From Talpa occidentalis (taxonomy: Eukaryota > Chordata > Mammalia > Eulipotyphla > Talpidae), in NCBI RefSeq assembly GCF_014898055.3, contig NW_026555331.1:101392684-101456683 (forward strand): a DNA stretch of 64,000 bases. Direction: 5' to 3'. The first letter of the stretch is position 1. Every line of letters starts with the position of its first letter. The notes below the pieces were generated by a model. That model did not search any database and was not told where the DNA came from. It saw only the letters and a program-made list of their open reading frames with translations. The position numbers and the translations under genes are program-made. Shown here piece by piece: positions 1-10,972 of this stretch.

Positions 1-41
1 TGCCTCAGCCTCTTAACAGACTGGCCCTAAGAAATGCTCTT

Positions 42-925
42 TGAGAAAATAATCCAGTCCAAAAATGGGCAGAAGAGCTAAAAAGAAACTTCTCCAAAGA
101 GGAAATGCAAATGGTCAACAGGCATATGAAAAAATGTTCAACATCACTTGTAATCAGGGAAATGCAAATCAAAACTACCATGAGATACCATCTTACACCA
201 GTGAGAATGGCACATATCAAAAAAACTAGCAACAACAAATGTTGGCGAGGGTGTGGAGAAAAAGGAACTCTCCTGCATTGCTGGTGGTAGTGCAAACTGG
301 TCCAGCCACTATGGAGAGCTGTGTGGAGATTTCTAGACCTACTAAAGATAGAGCTTCCATACGATCCAGCAATTCCACTCCTAGGTATTTACCCAAATGA
401 CACAGAAACATTAATTCCAAAGGGCACCTGCATCCCTATGTTCATAGCAGCACTATTTACAATAGCTAAGCTATGGAAACAACCCAAATGCCCAAAAATA
501 GATGACTGGATCAAGAAGATGTGGTACATATACATAATGGAATATTACTCAGCAATCAAAAAAGATAAACACATGCAGTTTGCAGCAACATGGATGGAGC
601 TAGAAGGGATCATGCTCAGCGAAATAAGTCAGAAAGATAAAGAAAAATACCAATGGTTTCACTCATAGCAGGAATTTAGAAAACCTAAATAAGGGACCAG
701 GAAAAAGACTAATCAATACAAAGTAAAAATCAAAATCAACAAGCAACTATAAACCAGAGACACACTACACGGGAGAGAGGGGAAGGAAGGGGCTGGGTGA
801 GGAAGAACTAGAGTCAAAATAAGAGGGGGGGTGAAATTGTGTGGGGAATATAACCATAATGAAAATGCATACATTGTGCAAAGATGAAAATGATGTAAGA
901 ATTATATAAAATAAAATAAAAAAAA
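42..925 (+). mobile_element. 5'-truncated L1 (ORF2 C-terminus, 3' UTR, poly(A))
   Basis: The block aligns base for base, with scattered substitutions, to the 3' part of the long L1s at 40.7-41.4 and 53.0-53.6 kb, in the opposite orientation. It holds the end of ORF2 (the Cys/His region near 115-290, then the segment ending [12 protein letters not shown] near 670, here frameshifted), a G-rich 3' UTR (770-835) and an A-rich tail ending near 925. A probable TSD of about 13 bp with one mismatch (aagaaatgctctt near 29-41; aagaaattctctt near 926-938) flanks it. It is a dead insertion; the frame breaks around 290-320 and 660. Confidence 0.85.
105..668 (+). pseudogene. L1 ORF2 C-terminal fragment, frameshifted
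   Basis: Translation in two frames gives the L1 ORF2p C-terminus: [20 protein letters not shown], then [16 protein letters not shown] of the CX3CX7HX4C motif, then in another frame the stretch beginning [20 protein letters not shown]. The endonuclease and reverse transcriptase domains are missing because of 5' truncation. The last Cys of the motif is lost (a stop follows CWW). No function is expected. Confidence 0.8.
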
Positions 926-938
926 AAGAAATTCTCTT

Positions 939-1655
939 CTACAAAGTGGCATTGGAGTGTTGCCCCTCATCAACCTCAGATGGAAGGAAGGCTTCCAACA
1001 AAGACAAACGGAGTGTCTTTATGTTTTATCCCTGACTTGTTTACTTCTATACCCCACTTTAGCCTGGGCACACCTTCTATCTGTTCAGACAGTACTAATC
1101 TCTCCCTGGGCCTAGAGGGGTTGGGGGTTTTGTGTTACCAGCTTTAGCTTTGTATCCCAGCTCAGAGTAGCTGACAGTGCATTGACACAGGTAAAAGCTC
1201 TTTTCCACATCTGATGAAAAAGCAGAACAGACTCTCTCCATCCAGCCCCTTGCTGGCCTCCCTCTTGAGGATAGCAGTGCCTGATGAGCACAGGCGCTCC
1301 CGAGCTCTGTTCAGCAGGCCTTCATTGAGATGTTTGCGGTCAGGGTTGAGTGTCTTCTTCTCTGACATTTCCCAGGCTTGTTTTTGTCATCTGATGCCTC
1401 TGGTTTTAGATCAGTTTTTTCCTGAATACTGTTTCTAGGTCTTTAGAATTTCAAAGGACTTTTGAGATTGAACTGCGTGCCTTTCCCCCTAAGTTGCCCA
1501 TTTCATGTCTCTGCTCATTTTCCCTCTTCTATTCGGTGTCTCCCCACTTCCTACCCATTTTCCAATTTGATACTACTTTTTTTCAGTAGAGATAAATAAG
1601 TAATGCACAAGTTCCACTTTACAGATAATATGTATACTCATTTTTGGGTAAGTGA
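939..1655. other. unique sequence, no gene seen
   Basis: There is no long ORF, no splice-consistent exon and no repeat that I recognise. The two short opposite-strand ORFs near 1162-1438 overlap each other and look like chance. Confidence 0.5.
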
Positions 1656-1662
1656 AATAGAC

Positions 1663-1932
1663 CTTTTAAAAAATTTATGCATACAAGAACTGGGGTGTAG
1701 GCCAGAGGTGTGGGGTGCAGGACTGGGGAACGGTGAGAGGATTCACCAGAGACAGAGTGGGGTGCAGAATAGGCGGATCCACTGAAATACACTGCTGAGG
1801 GGAGCAGAGGGCGAGGCAGGAGAGGTCTGCTGTGCCCTGTGGGTTAGCTCCCTGGCTGGGGAGGGAACTCACACCTCGGTGGCGGGCGATAGCTTCATAG
1901 CGCTGACTTTAACCCCTGTGCCACCAGGAAGG
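1663..1932 (-). mobile_element. tRNA-derived SINE, older subfamily
   Basis: On the minus strand it reads from a tRNA-like head (ccttcctggtggcacagggg, A-box like) at the right end to the body ctgctcccctcagcagtgta and an A-rich tail at the left end (ttttaaaaaatttatgcat on plus). It is diverged, with a weak B box, and belongs to the older form with gggagctaacccacaggg after the B-box region. TSDs are not clear, consistent with age. Confidence 0.8.
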
Positions 1933-2390
1933 CCCAACACAGCCAGGCTTTTACAGCCACTGGCCTCTGTGGCTATCACCTGTGGCCTTGAGTGCGTTAA
2001 TGCAGAAGGTGCTTGTGAGCATGCGCGGGGCATGCGTGCTTGATTGTGGACACCTGGAGTATGGGTGCGGGCATGGGTAAGTGGGCACACCTGAGCCTAG
2101 AGGGCAGGGCTATAAGGACGATGGCTACAAGAGGATGAGCAGCACAACCTCAGAAGAGGCAAGACCAGGAGAGGACGCCAGAGAGAACCCAGACAAAGTG
2201 TAAAGATTCGTCGTGGGGGGCTGGGAGGCTCAGTGGAGTTGCCTGCCTGCCTGCCTCCCAGCCTGTGCCTGCCTGCTTGCACGCCAGCCTCCCTGCCTGC
2301 TGTGCCTGGCTTCCTGAGAGAGCATTAAAGCCTATAAAATCTACTGAGGGCTCTGGGACTCTATAAATCTGCCTGAATTGATAGTGAAAC
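1933..2390 (+). repeat. possible LTR-like block (low confidence)
   Basis: It contains a TATA-like motif (ctataaggacg, 2109-2119), a poly(A)-signal-like attaaa near 2325 and a pyrimidine-rich CTGC-repeat stretch (2225-2300), in an order that could be U3-R-U5 of an endogenous-retrovirus LTR. I see no clear TG...CA ends, no direct repeats at the edges and no second copy here. It could equally be a unique GC-rich segment. Confidence 0.25.
2225..2305. repeat. CTGC-rich low-complexity tract
   Basis: Irregular repeats of tgcctgcc and tgcctgct make up most of the tract, interrupted by cagcctg units. Confidence 0.7.
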
Positions 2391-4334
2391 TGCCCTGTGC
2401 TTGCTGGCACAACAATACCCCACTCTCTACTTCAAAGATCACAGCATATTTTGGAATATTCAAGCTTCTGAAAAGTCCTTCAAGAAAGAAGTGCAGACAT
2501 CAGGTGGCCTCCGGAGGAGGTATGATTTGTGGCTCACTGATGGCATCCAGAATCCGCTCCAGCTATTTCTACATCAATTTCATAGTAAAGATGATTTTTC
2601 TCAGCATCACAAGATGACTGCTGCTGACATGCATAACTCTGTGCTTCCTAATTCCTGTCCAGCAGAAGGAAGGAAATGTGAGCAAACTTCTTTTCAGCCC
2701 ATGAACTGAAAGTCTTTCCCTTCATTCTAATTGGACCAACTCAGTTCACCAGGAGAGTGGTATGGACTGATTTGCTCCGACTCACCAGGCAGAGAGCTGA
2801 AGTAGCGGATGGGGTTAACTTCCTAGAGCACATGCTTGGGTAAGAGGAGTGGATTTTGCAAAAAACCGATCAGGATTCTTTTGGGAAGGAGGAGAGGGCA
2901 ATTAGACCAATAAGCATGCATTGATGAGAGAAGCGATAAGATTTAATGTGTGCCTGGGAAGCTGCCAGCCTGTGTGTGTGGCAGTAGGTGGCTGATCAGT
3001 GGTGAGGAAGAGCTGGTGCTGGAGAAGGGACCAGGTGTGGCTGGGGAAGAAAGGGTACCTGGCCAGGCCACCAGCTGCTTTGATTTGTAGCTCAAGATTT
3101 TATTTATATTTTGAGAGTTTGAGGATTTATTCAAAATTTTGTCACGAATGGAGTAGTTTAGAATTTGGAGAATTTGTGAAAGAATTAAAATGCTGCTGAA
3201 CTTTAAGGAGAACTAAATAAAGAACAAAGAAGCAGGAAGTGTTGTGTGCAGAATAAGGATGGGATTCTTTTTTCCTCAAGAGTGCCAGGCATGAAAAATG
3301 CCAAGTAGCAATTTATTTTCTTTATATACAGTTTCCCCTGAAATATTTGTCTAACAAGGCTGTCAGAAGTGAACACAGTTGAAAATGAGTGGCTATAATC
3401 TAACCTATTTTTTTCTAGGAGTGAATAAATGTTAGGATAGAGTCTTTTGGTATCTGACACATGTAACTCCTAACTCATCTAATCAAACACCTAAAAAACA
3501 AAGTTTTTTTCTGAAAATGGGCATTTCAGCTCAATTTTTTTCTGATGTGATACAAAAAACTGAGGTGCTATTGCAGCAAGTATTCAAATTACAGAAATTA
3601 AGCTTGTGCATTATTCGTAGTCTGTACATATTGGGATATACATGACTATAATGAATGTATGAATAAATATATAGAGAAAGGTTGGTGACTCTGAGGGAGA
3701 ATTTTCTTTATGGATGTAGGTGTACCTTACTACCTTATTGAGTAAGGTAGTCCTTCCCTGTGTGTATAAATCAAAATTTCAAATACATTAAATCTTTTTC
3801 AAAGTACCAGGGAAACTTTTAGTAAAGAAAATCAGTGGGTAAATTATTTTACAAAGTGAATATACACTTGTTTTTCTTTCAAGTAACATAATTTCCATAT
3901 TTCGGTATTACTTGAAAGAGGGGTACCCTTATCCAACTGTATTCTGAAAACCAAAGGTGAAAAATCATAGAAACTCATTAAGTTTGCAGTAAATTTGATA
4001 GGGCAGATATCTTCCAAGCTCTTAATAAATACACACCATTTTTTAAGGCCATTTGAAAGGCTAAACAGAATGTGGAAAGGCTGAGCAGAATGTGGAAGGA
4101 ATAAGAGATCATAATGTTTTGAGGTAGTGTTTCTGTTCTTTATAAATGTAAACTTCAGTTCTAATGAGGTGAACACTGGGCTTCTCTGAAGGGCTCCTCC
4201 TGAACCTTAAATATGGTTGGGCAGAGGATAAGGAAAGGACTAGGACTTGAAGGAGTGATGAGGTTTGTAATAAACATATCCAGCTTAATTAAATAATGGC
4301 TGAGGGGAACAAAAGAAGGCAAGTCAGAACCTAC
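2391..4334. other. unique or very old sequence, no gene seen
   Basis: The longest ORF (2401-2709, 102 codons, plus) has no domain I recognise and no flanking splice sites that convince me. The remainder is AT-rich without recognisable repeats. Confidence 0.45.
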
Positions 4335-4349
4335 AAAGACTGCATTCTT

Positions 4350-4676
4350 TCTTTCTTTTTTTTTTTTTTTTGGGAAAGATTTATTTATTTATGCATACAA
4401 GAACTGCGTACAGGCCAGAGATGTCGGGGTGAGAGGATTCACCAGAGACAGTGGGGAGTAGAACAGGCAGATCTAATGAAATACCTGCTGAGGGGAGCAG
4501 CGGGCAAGACAGAAGAGGTCTGCTGTACCATGTGGGTTAGCTCCCTGGTCGGGGATCGAACTCGTGCTGCAGTGGCTGCAGATTGCTTCATAGTGCTGTG
4601 TCTTAACCCCTTGTGCCACCAGGGAGGCCCCATTTTTCATTTTTGTACAATGTATGCATTTTCAGCTTGGTTATCA
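4350..4676 (-). mobile_element. chimeric retro-insertion: SINE joined to an L1 3' UTR piece
   Basis: A perfect 15-bp TSD (aaagactgcattctt at 4335-4349 and 4677-4691) encloses two joined pieces on the minus strand. Reading 5' to 3' there are about 46 bp of L1 3' UTR (4631-4676, matching 32055-32105), then a complete SINE of the older subfamily (about 4372-4630), then its poly(A) (poly-T on plus, 4350-4371). Both pieces have the same orientation. One shared TSD around the pair implies one insertion event. Confidence 0.8.
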
Positions 4677-4691
4677 AAAGACTGCATTCTT

Positions 4692-6320
4692 AATGGGTGG
4701 GGATGGAGAATGGGAGTTGAAAGTGGAGGGATATTGTAATTACCTTTCAAACTATATAATTTTTGTCTTCAGAGTCTGCTATGTCTCTATAAGGTCTACA
4801 TATTCCACCAAAGAGTCCCTCCAAGGAATCTAAAATAAGAATCCTTGCTGGAATCTGCGAGGTGTGATTACTGACTATTTATCATCTTTCTTGGGTGTTT
4901 TGGGGCATAAAAGAAATATTGATAGGCAAAGTTCTAAAATATGAGGATTCTCTGAAGGTCAGAGGGAAAGAGGAAAACATCTGTTTCTGCACTGTCCTTT
5001 GAGATAGGGCTGGGATTTGTATTTTGGGACTGAACAGACCCCCTAATATATATTTTTTTTTAAATCTTGGGGGCTAGAAACAGTGGCTGGGAAGGAGGCA
5101 GGCAATACCTATTTTTAAAATTGTCAAAAATTTTTCTGTTTTCCCAGAGATGGAATTCTGACTTGGAATTCTACCCTTTCGAGGGTAGAAGTGTTCCTTT
5201 CACAAAAGCAACACTTCACTAGACCTTCTGGTTATGTAAAGACAAATGAAAAAGCTATTCTGGTTTAATGTATCCAGTAGCTAAATTGCTTCTGTTTAAA
5301 GTAAATGTCTAAAAGAAAACTGTAAAATGAATGCCATCTTCAGCTAGGTTGGCAAAATATTTTGATTGAGAGGGAGGAGAACATAAAATGTTTTTTCCTT
5401 TGAAAGATCCTGGAGAAGGAGATTTGGGACCTGGAGGGCTTGGCTATACAGGTTGCAGGCCAGAGATTTAAATAGAAAGAATGATGTCCAGAGTTGGTAA
5501 GGTTTGGCCTGTGGACCTGGGGCACCCAAATTTGACTTTTGGACTCATGGTATCTGACTTTTGGGCTAATGGTGTTACCATCTTTTGTACTGTCCATCCA
5601 TCGGGGACATTTTGTTTTTCTTGCCTGAGCACATATGTAGGGTCAGCTAGTGTTGACAAAGAACAGCCTGGAAACATTAAGGCAAGGTACCAAGGTAGTA
5701 GCATGTATACCTTTTGTGAGTGTCAACCCTGGAGACTGCTTCTTTTGATCAGATATCACTTCTAGGCCTAGAGAGAGGGGATTTGTGTCCTCACTTCCTG
5801 GGGACTTGTCTTCCTGGATTCTATGACCTGGATCATTCTTTTCCAGGGACAATGGCAGTTGTGACATCCATTCTTATCAGGAGAAGTCCTTCTCCCACGT
5901 ACAGTAATATAGTTGGACCAGAAGACCTTGATGAGAAAAAATTCACAGAAGAGAATGACACCCCTAAATAGACAATGTGGATGAAATGAATTACCTGGTT
6001 GACTGACAACAAATTTGGTTCATATTTTTCAACTGGGGAGCTAATTTGTCCAACCAAGTTCTCAGTCAGGGGATTTCTTCTTCCTCTTCTGCCTAAGTCG
6101 GTGTAGACGGGTGGAAGGTGGGACTGGGGGAGGGTTTGAGGGGAGAAGCATCAAATTGATCAGTTTTACCTTCCCTTTGGGTGGTCTGTCCATGAGTTTC
6201 TGTTAGGGTCTATGAGGCCATTTATCTTCCAACCTAGATTTATATGAAATATGGATGGTTTTTTATTCTCTCTCTCTCTCTGTCTCTCTCTTGCAGGAAA
6301 AGGGACTCTGTCAGGCTCTG
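4692..6320. other. unique sequence, no gene seen
   Basis: Overlapping ORFs on both strands between 5340 and 6057 are short and mutually antisense, and show no protein family I know. No repeat was recognised. A (TC)n tract closes the region at about 6270-6292. Confidence 0.45.
6270..6292. repeat. (TC)n microsatellite
   Basis: A run of tctctctctctctctgtctc followed by ttgcagg. It resembles a polypyrimidine tract plus 3' splice site, but no open exon of note follows. Confidence 0.7.
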
Positions 6321-6321
6321 T

Positions 6322-6418
6322 TAAAACTCCACTAGTTCTGTCAGTGACTTACTCCGTAAGTTGGGGTAAACTGCTTTGCACCTCTATTTCTCCATGTACA
6401 AATGGGAACCATTAACAA
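6322..6418 (+). repeat. MIR SINE fragment
   Basis: The order cagtgacttactccgtaagt, ctatttctccatgtacaaat and gggaaccattaacaatag follows the MIR core (the gtgacctt...cctcagtttcc...gtaaaatggg...aataatag pattern), heavily diverged. Confidence 0.45.
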
Positions 6419-6924
6419 TAGTCAATAGACAAGGACTAAAAAAAATGCTATAAATTATTGACTGAAAGATGTAATTGCTGGCTTAATCTCCTGGTAATAT
6501 TATAATCATTGTTTGACAACATTTTAAAAGTCTTACCCAAGAACCTTGCTGCTGTGACACATTGATTCATTGTGGCTGGCGCCATATGCTCCCATCTGCT
6601 GGGAGCGATATAATTGCTCTCAGTCATCAACATTGAGCACCCACAGCTAATTCATGGGGAAAGGCTCCAGCACTGTGGACCCAAATTCAACTTGTCTGTC
6701 AATTCACTCCTCTGGGAGGGGGTCCAATCACTCAGCATGCTTCTCCTCATCTCTGGGAGTGATGACAATTCAGTCTGGTATTCAACTCTAAATTTTCATG
6801 ACTACCAGTCAGGACAAATCTTCTACTTCTGTGAAAAGAACTTTACCCAGTGTCTCAGAATCAGATCATTTGTTGGCTCTTTGGTGTCCTGTACTTGTGA
6901 AACAGTGTACTGGTGAATCAGTAC

Positions 6925-7140
6925 TAGGGGTACTGTTTTCACTACTGATTGATCTGGGTTCAAGCTATAGATCTACTCTTCAGTATCTCTGGGTTAGTGA
7001 TAACTTCTCTCAGATGGCATTTCATTTGTCACATGGGACAAGTACCTACCTTACAGGATGTTTTCACAATCTCACTTTATTAGCTATGTGAAAGCCCTTA
7101 GCACAGTGCATGGCTGATAGTTAAAGGCTTAATAAATGGC
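6925..7140 (+). repeat. MIR SINE, nearly full length
   Basis: The MIR landmarks appear in order: ctgggttcaagctatagatc (tRNA-like part), ttagtgataacttctctcag, tacctaccttacaggatg, and agcacagtgcatggctgata with ggcttaataaatg at the end. Divergence is high, as expected for a pre-eutherian repeat. Confidence 0.6.
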
Positions 7141-7890
7141 AGTGATTATTTTCCCTGGAGTGACTATTGTTTGTTCACAGAACAATTATGAAGACTGATC
7201 ATTTTTTCCTACATTTCTCCACATGCATTTCTAACCCTCTGGAAGTTTGTCAACTTATAGTCATTGGAACAGTAGGTGTTTATGATCTGCAGAGAAAATG
7301 AGTTGCTAATAAAACATCCTGCACACTAAAGCATTCAGATGTATGAGATTTAGGTTCTTTCTTGCAGGATCAATTTAGCTGTTGATGCCAATATAGGCAA
7401 AATTCTTGTTGAAGGAATTGTACAAAAGCTAAGTTTCGTGGAAGATTGTCATGTCAAAAGTGAATTTTCAAGAGTGAACACTTGTTAATGGCAATAGATT
7501 TAAAATAATTTAGTCATTGTGGAGTTGAGAAAACTTGGACAGAGATGAATATTTCAGTATGTAGGATGAATTGGTGCCATGCATTTGGTGTTTTATGTAT
7601 GTGTGTGAGTATATGTTTGGTCAAGTTCCAGATGACAATTGCTCTTTCATGTCCAAGATACTTGATTTGGAACAGGACTGGTAGTATAAAAGTATTCTGG
7701 GCTCTGCTGTCAATGAGTTAAGTAGCAGATAAATAACTACAAATGCATTTGGGGACATCTGAAAAGTGGTAGCTTAGAATACAGGGCAAAGGGGCCATTC
7801 TAACAGTGATGGGATTCTATAGGGGCTATCACATCTTAACTTCTGCCCATACTGATCTTGATGGACCTGCCACATCCCTGGCATGAGTTT

Positions 7891-7942
7891 CCATCATGCC
7901 ATCAAGGGCTTTCTTTCCATCATGCCATCAAGGGCTTTCTTT
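7891..7942 (+). repeat. 26-bp direct tandem duplication
   Basis: The unit ccatcatgccatcaagggct plus ttcttt occurs twice back to back with no mismatch, so it is a recent local duplication. Confidence 0.8.
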
Positions 7943-8040
7943 TCACACTTGTTTTTCTCATTGCCTAGATTATTCTCTTCCAGATAGCTGTCTGATACTT
8001 TCCCTCACTTCCTCTGGTCTTTACTCACATATCCCTTTCT

Positions 8041-8056
8041 CTATACAGTCTTTTCT
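8041..8056. repeat. TSD, left copy, of the 8.06-10.71 kb L1
   Basis: ctatacagtcttttct is repeated exactly at 10715-10730. The pair brackets the whole L1 insertion, including its rearranged 5' part. Confidence 0.85.
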
Positions 8057-8209
8057 TTTCTTTTTTTTTTTAGTTTTACATATATTTATTTTTTAATTTT
8101 TTAATTTTTTAATTTTTTACATCACTGTTCACTTTTAAACAATGTTTGGTTCCCCCCACCCCCTCAGGTGTAGCCCCCATAGAATTTCCTTCACCCGTGC
8201 ACCATCACC

Positions 8210-8793
8210 TCAGTCCCCTGTGCTCCTCCCTCCCTCCCTCCCTCCCTCTGATCCCTCTCCCTCCTCCTCCCCTGCAGGATGTCTCTGATTTACAATTGTC
8301 TGTTTTTGTTTTGGTGTGTTTTGTACTGTTATTATTTTTTCACACTGATGTGTTATTTGGTTCCCCTGTATTCCTGCTATAAGTGAAACCATACAATATT
8401 TTCCTTTTTCCTTCTGACTTATTTCACTGAGCGTAATTCCTTCTAGTCCCATCCATGTTGCTGGGAATAGCATCAGTTTATCTTTTTTGATTGCTGAGTA
8501 ATATTCCATTGTGTATATATGCCACATCTTTTTGATCCACTCATCTATTTTGGGGCATTTGGGTTGTTTCCAGGTTTTACCTATTGTAAATAGTGCTGCA
8601 ATAGACATAGGTGAACAGGTGTCTTTTGAATCAGTGTTTTTTTGTCCTCTGGGTAGGTCACTAGGAGTGGAATTGCTGGGTCATATGGTAGCTCCATTTT
8701 TAGCTGGTTGAGGAATCTCCACACAGCTTTCCATAGTGGTTGGACCAATTTGCACTCCCACCAGCAATGTAGGAGAGTTTTTTTTTTCACCAC
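8210..8793 (-). pseudogene. L1 ORF2 C-terminal remnant
   Basis: Minus-strand frames give [20 protein letters not shown] and [20 protein letters not shown], which is the conserved L1 ORF2p C-terminus. The frame is broken near 8600 and 8800. The Cys/His motif is partly visible ([13 protein letters not shown] near 8740). Confidence 0.8.
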
Positions 8794-9017
8794 ACCCTCA
8801 CCAACATTTGTTGTTGCTTTTTTTTTTTTTTTTGATATGTGCCATTCTTACTGGTGTAAGATAGTGTATCTTACTGGTGTAAGATGGTGTATCTCAATTT
8901 GGTTTTAATTTGTATTTCCTTGATTATAAGGGATGTTGAACACTTTTTAATATGCCTGTTGGTCATTTGCATTTCCCCTTTGGAGAAATGTCTTTTAAGT
9001 TCTTCTGCCCTTTTCTT

Positions 9018-9307
9018 TTTCTTTTTTTAATAGTTGTTTTTTTTTTTAAGATTTATTTTTTTTATTTATACAAGCACTGGGTACAGTCAGAAGTGTGGGA
9101 GGGTGAGAGAATTCACCAGAGCCAGAGCGGGGAACAGAACAGGCAGATGGACCAAAATACACTGCTGAGGGGAGCAGCGGGCATGGCAGGAGAGGTCTGT
9201 GCACCATGTGGGACCCTCGCTGGTGGCCGGGGATCGAACCGGCGCTGCAGAGGCTTCATGCAGCTTCGCAGCCCAGCGCTCAACGCTGTGCCACCAGGGG
9301 AGGCCCG
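9018..9307 (-). mobile_element. tRNA-derived SINE, younger subfamily, nested in L1
   Basis: The poly-T and (atttt) tail on plus lies at about 9018-9068, the body has cactgctgaggggagcagcg, and the tRNA-like head (gtgccaccaggggaggccc) ends at about 9305. On the minus strand the B-box is ggttcgatcc (gggatcgaaccggcgctgca on plus). Flanking repeats ttctgcccttttct (9004) and ttctgcccatttct (9308) form a TSD with one mismatch. Confidence 0.9.
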
Positions 9308-9826
9308 TTTCTGCCCATTTCTTGACTGGATTGTTTATTTTGTTTTTGTTGAGTTGTGTGAGTTCTTTATAAGCCTTTGTGATCAGTCTCTTATTATTAG
9401 AGTGGAGTGCAAATATTTTTTCCCAGTCAGTGGGGTGTCTCTCTGTTTTGGTTAATGTCTCTTTTGCCGTGCAGAAGCTTTTCAGTTTGATGTAATCCCA
9501 GTTATTTATCTTTTCCTTGTTTATCTTTGCTTTGGGTGATGAGTCTTTAAAGATGTTATTGCGATATATGTCTTGTAGTGTCTTACCTATATTTTCTTCT
9601 ACATATTTTATGGTTTCAGGTCTTATGTCCAGTTCTTTTATCCATTTTGAGTTGATTTTTGTGCATAGTGAAAGGTAGTGGTCTAGTTTCGTTTTTGTGC
9701 AAGTGGTGGTCCAGTTTTCCCAGCACCTTTATTGAACAAACTGTCCATGTTCCATTGCATAGTCTTTGCTCCTTTGTCAAAGATCAGTTGTCCATATAAG
9801 TGTGGTTTTATTTCTTGGCTCTCTAC

Positions 9827-10211
9827 TCACTTCCATTGGTCTATGTATCTGTTTTTGTTCCAGTAACAAACTGTTCTAATTAGTATGGCTTTGTAATATA
9901 GCTTGAAGTTTGGAAGTGTGATACCTCCTTTCTCCTTTGTTTTGTGGTTCCATACAAATTTCATCAGTATTTGTTCTATTTCTTTGAAGAATGTCATTGA
10001 GATTTTTATTGGAAGTGTTGAATCTGTATATTGCTTTTGGTAGAATGAACATTTTAATAATGTTAATTCTTCCAATCCATGAGCAGGGGATGTCTTTCCA
10101 TTTCTTTGTGTCTTCTATTTCTTTTAAGAGTGTTTTATAATTTTCTTTGTATAGGTCTTTCACCTCTTTTGTTAAGGTTATTCCCAAGTATTTGATATTT
10201 TTTTTTTTCAA
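9827..10211 (-). pseudogene. L1 ORF2 post-RT fragment, frameshifted
   Basis: Two overlapping minus-strand frames carry [20 protein letters not shown] and [20 protein letters not shown], matching the region just after the reverse transcriptase palm in the longer L1s of this window. The frame changes around 10020. Confidence 0.85.
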
Positions 10212-10714
10212 TTACAAAAGGGATGGTTTTCTGATTTCTTCTTCTTCAGATTGATTGTGTATAGGAAGGCTAATGATTTTTGTGTGTTGATTTTGTATCC
10301 TGCTACTTTACTGAACTAGTTGATTATTTTGAGGAGTTTTTCTGTGGAGTTTTTAGGGTTCTCTATGTATATTATCATATTGTCTGCAAGTAGTGATAGT
10401 TTTACTTTTTCTTTCCCTATTTGGATTCCTTGTATGCCTTTCTCTTATTGCCCTGTCATCTGCCTATTCCTTGACTGGATTGTTTACTTTGTTTTTGTTG
10501 AGTCTTTGAGTTCTTTGTATATCTTTGTGATCAGTCCCTTATCAGTTGTGTGGAGTGCAAAAATTTTTGCCCAATCAGTAGGGTGTTTCTTTGTTTTGTT
10601 TAATGTCTCTTTTCCTATACAGAAGCTTTCAGTTTGATGTAATCCCAGCTGTTTATCTTTTCCTTGACTTTCTTTGCTTTGGGTGATGAGTCTTTAAAGA
10701 TGTTACTGAGATGA

Positions 10715-10730
10715 CTATACAGTCTTTTCT
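10715..10730. repeat. TSD, right copy, of the 8.06-10.71 kb L1
   Basis: Exact repeat of 8041-8056 (ctatacagtcttttct). Confidence 0.85.
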
Positions 10731-10779
10731 GACTAATGTATTTAAGATGGTAACAATGCCCACTCCCACTCCCTATGCT

Positions 10780-10972
10780 TTCCTGCTGAATTTTTCTCTG
10801 TAGCACTTACCACCAATTGTATGGTATGAGATTTCTCATTTATTTTCTGTCTCCCCCATTGGAATTCACAAGGGCTGGATTTTTGCTTGTTTCCTCCTAC
10901 ACTATTTCCCAGGCCCTGGAAAAGTTCTGGCACATAGTAGAGGCTCAATACATATTTGTTAAATGAATGATA
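10780..10972 (+). repeat. L2 LINE 3' end
   Basis: The L2 3' terminus is recognisable: ctgtctcccccattggaatt, gggctggatttttgc, then gttctggcacatagtagagg and ctcaatacatatttgttaaa tgaatga. Confidence 0.65.

Larger units (their letters stand above)
8057..10714 (-). mobile_element. L1 insertion with internal out-of-order duplication and a nested SINE
   Basis: This is minus-strand L1. The poly(A) lies at about 8058-8070 and the 3' UTR (with a C/T-rich tract on plus) at 8100-8290. ORF2 then runs backwards from 8290 to about 10455, reaching the reverse transcriptase region (FADD-adjacent sequence near 10380-10450). A second stretch, about 10458-10712, repeats the sequence seen at about 9306-9560 in the same orientation, although in an intact L1 that segment lies about 0.9-1.1 kb further 3' (in L1 sense) than the region abutting it here. 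A 16-bp perfect TSD encloses both pieces. A SINE (9018-9307) inserted later. The 3' UTR differs from that of the long L1s at 40-58 kb, so this is another subfamily. Confidence 0.85.

Noticed and set aside
2401..2709. 102-codon ORF that might be an exon
   Set aside because: No family resemblance, an overlapping alternative frame is also open, and the flanks lack convincing splice sites.
6270..6305. Polypyrimidine tract followed by ttgcagg, resembling a 3' splice site
   Set aside because: It is a (TC)n microsatellite. The sequence after it becomes MIR-like with stops in all frames within a short distance.
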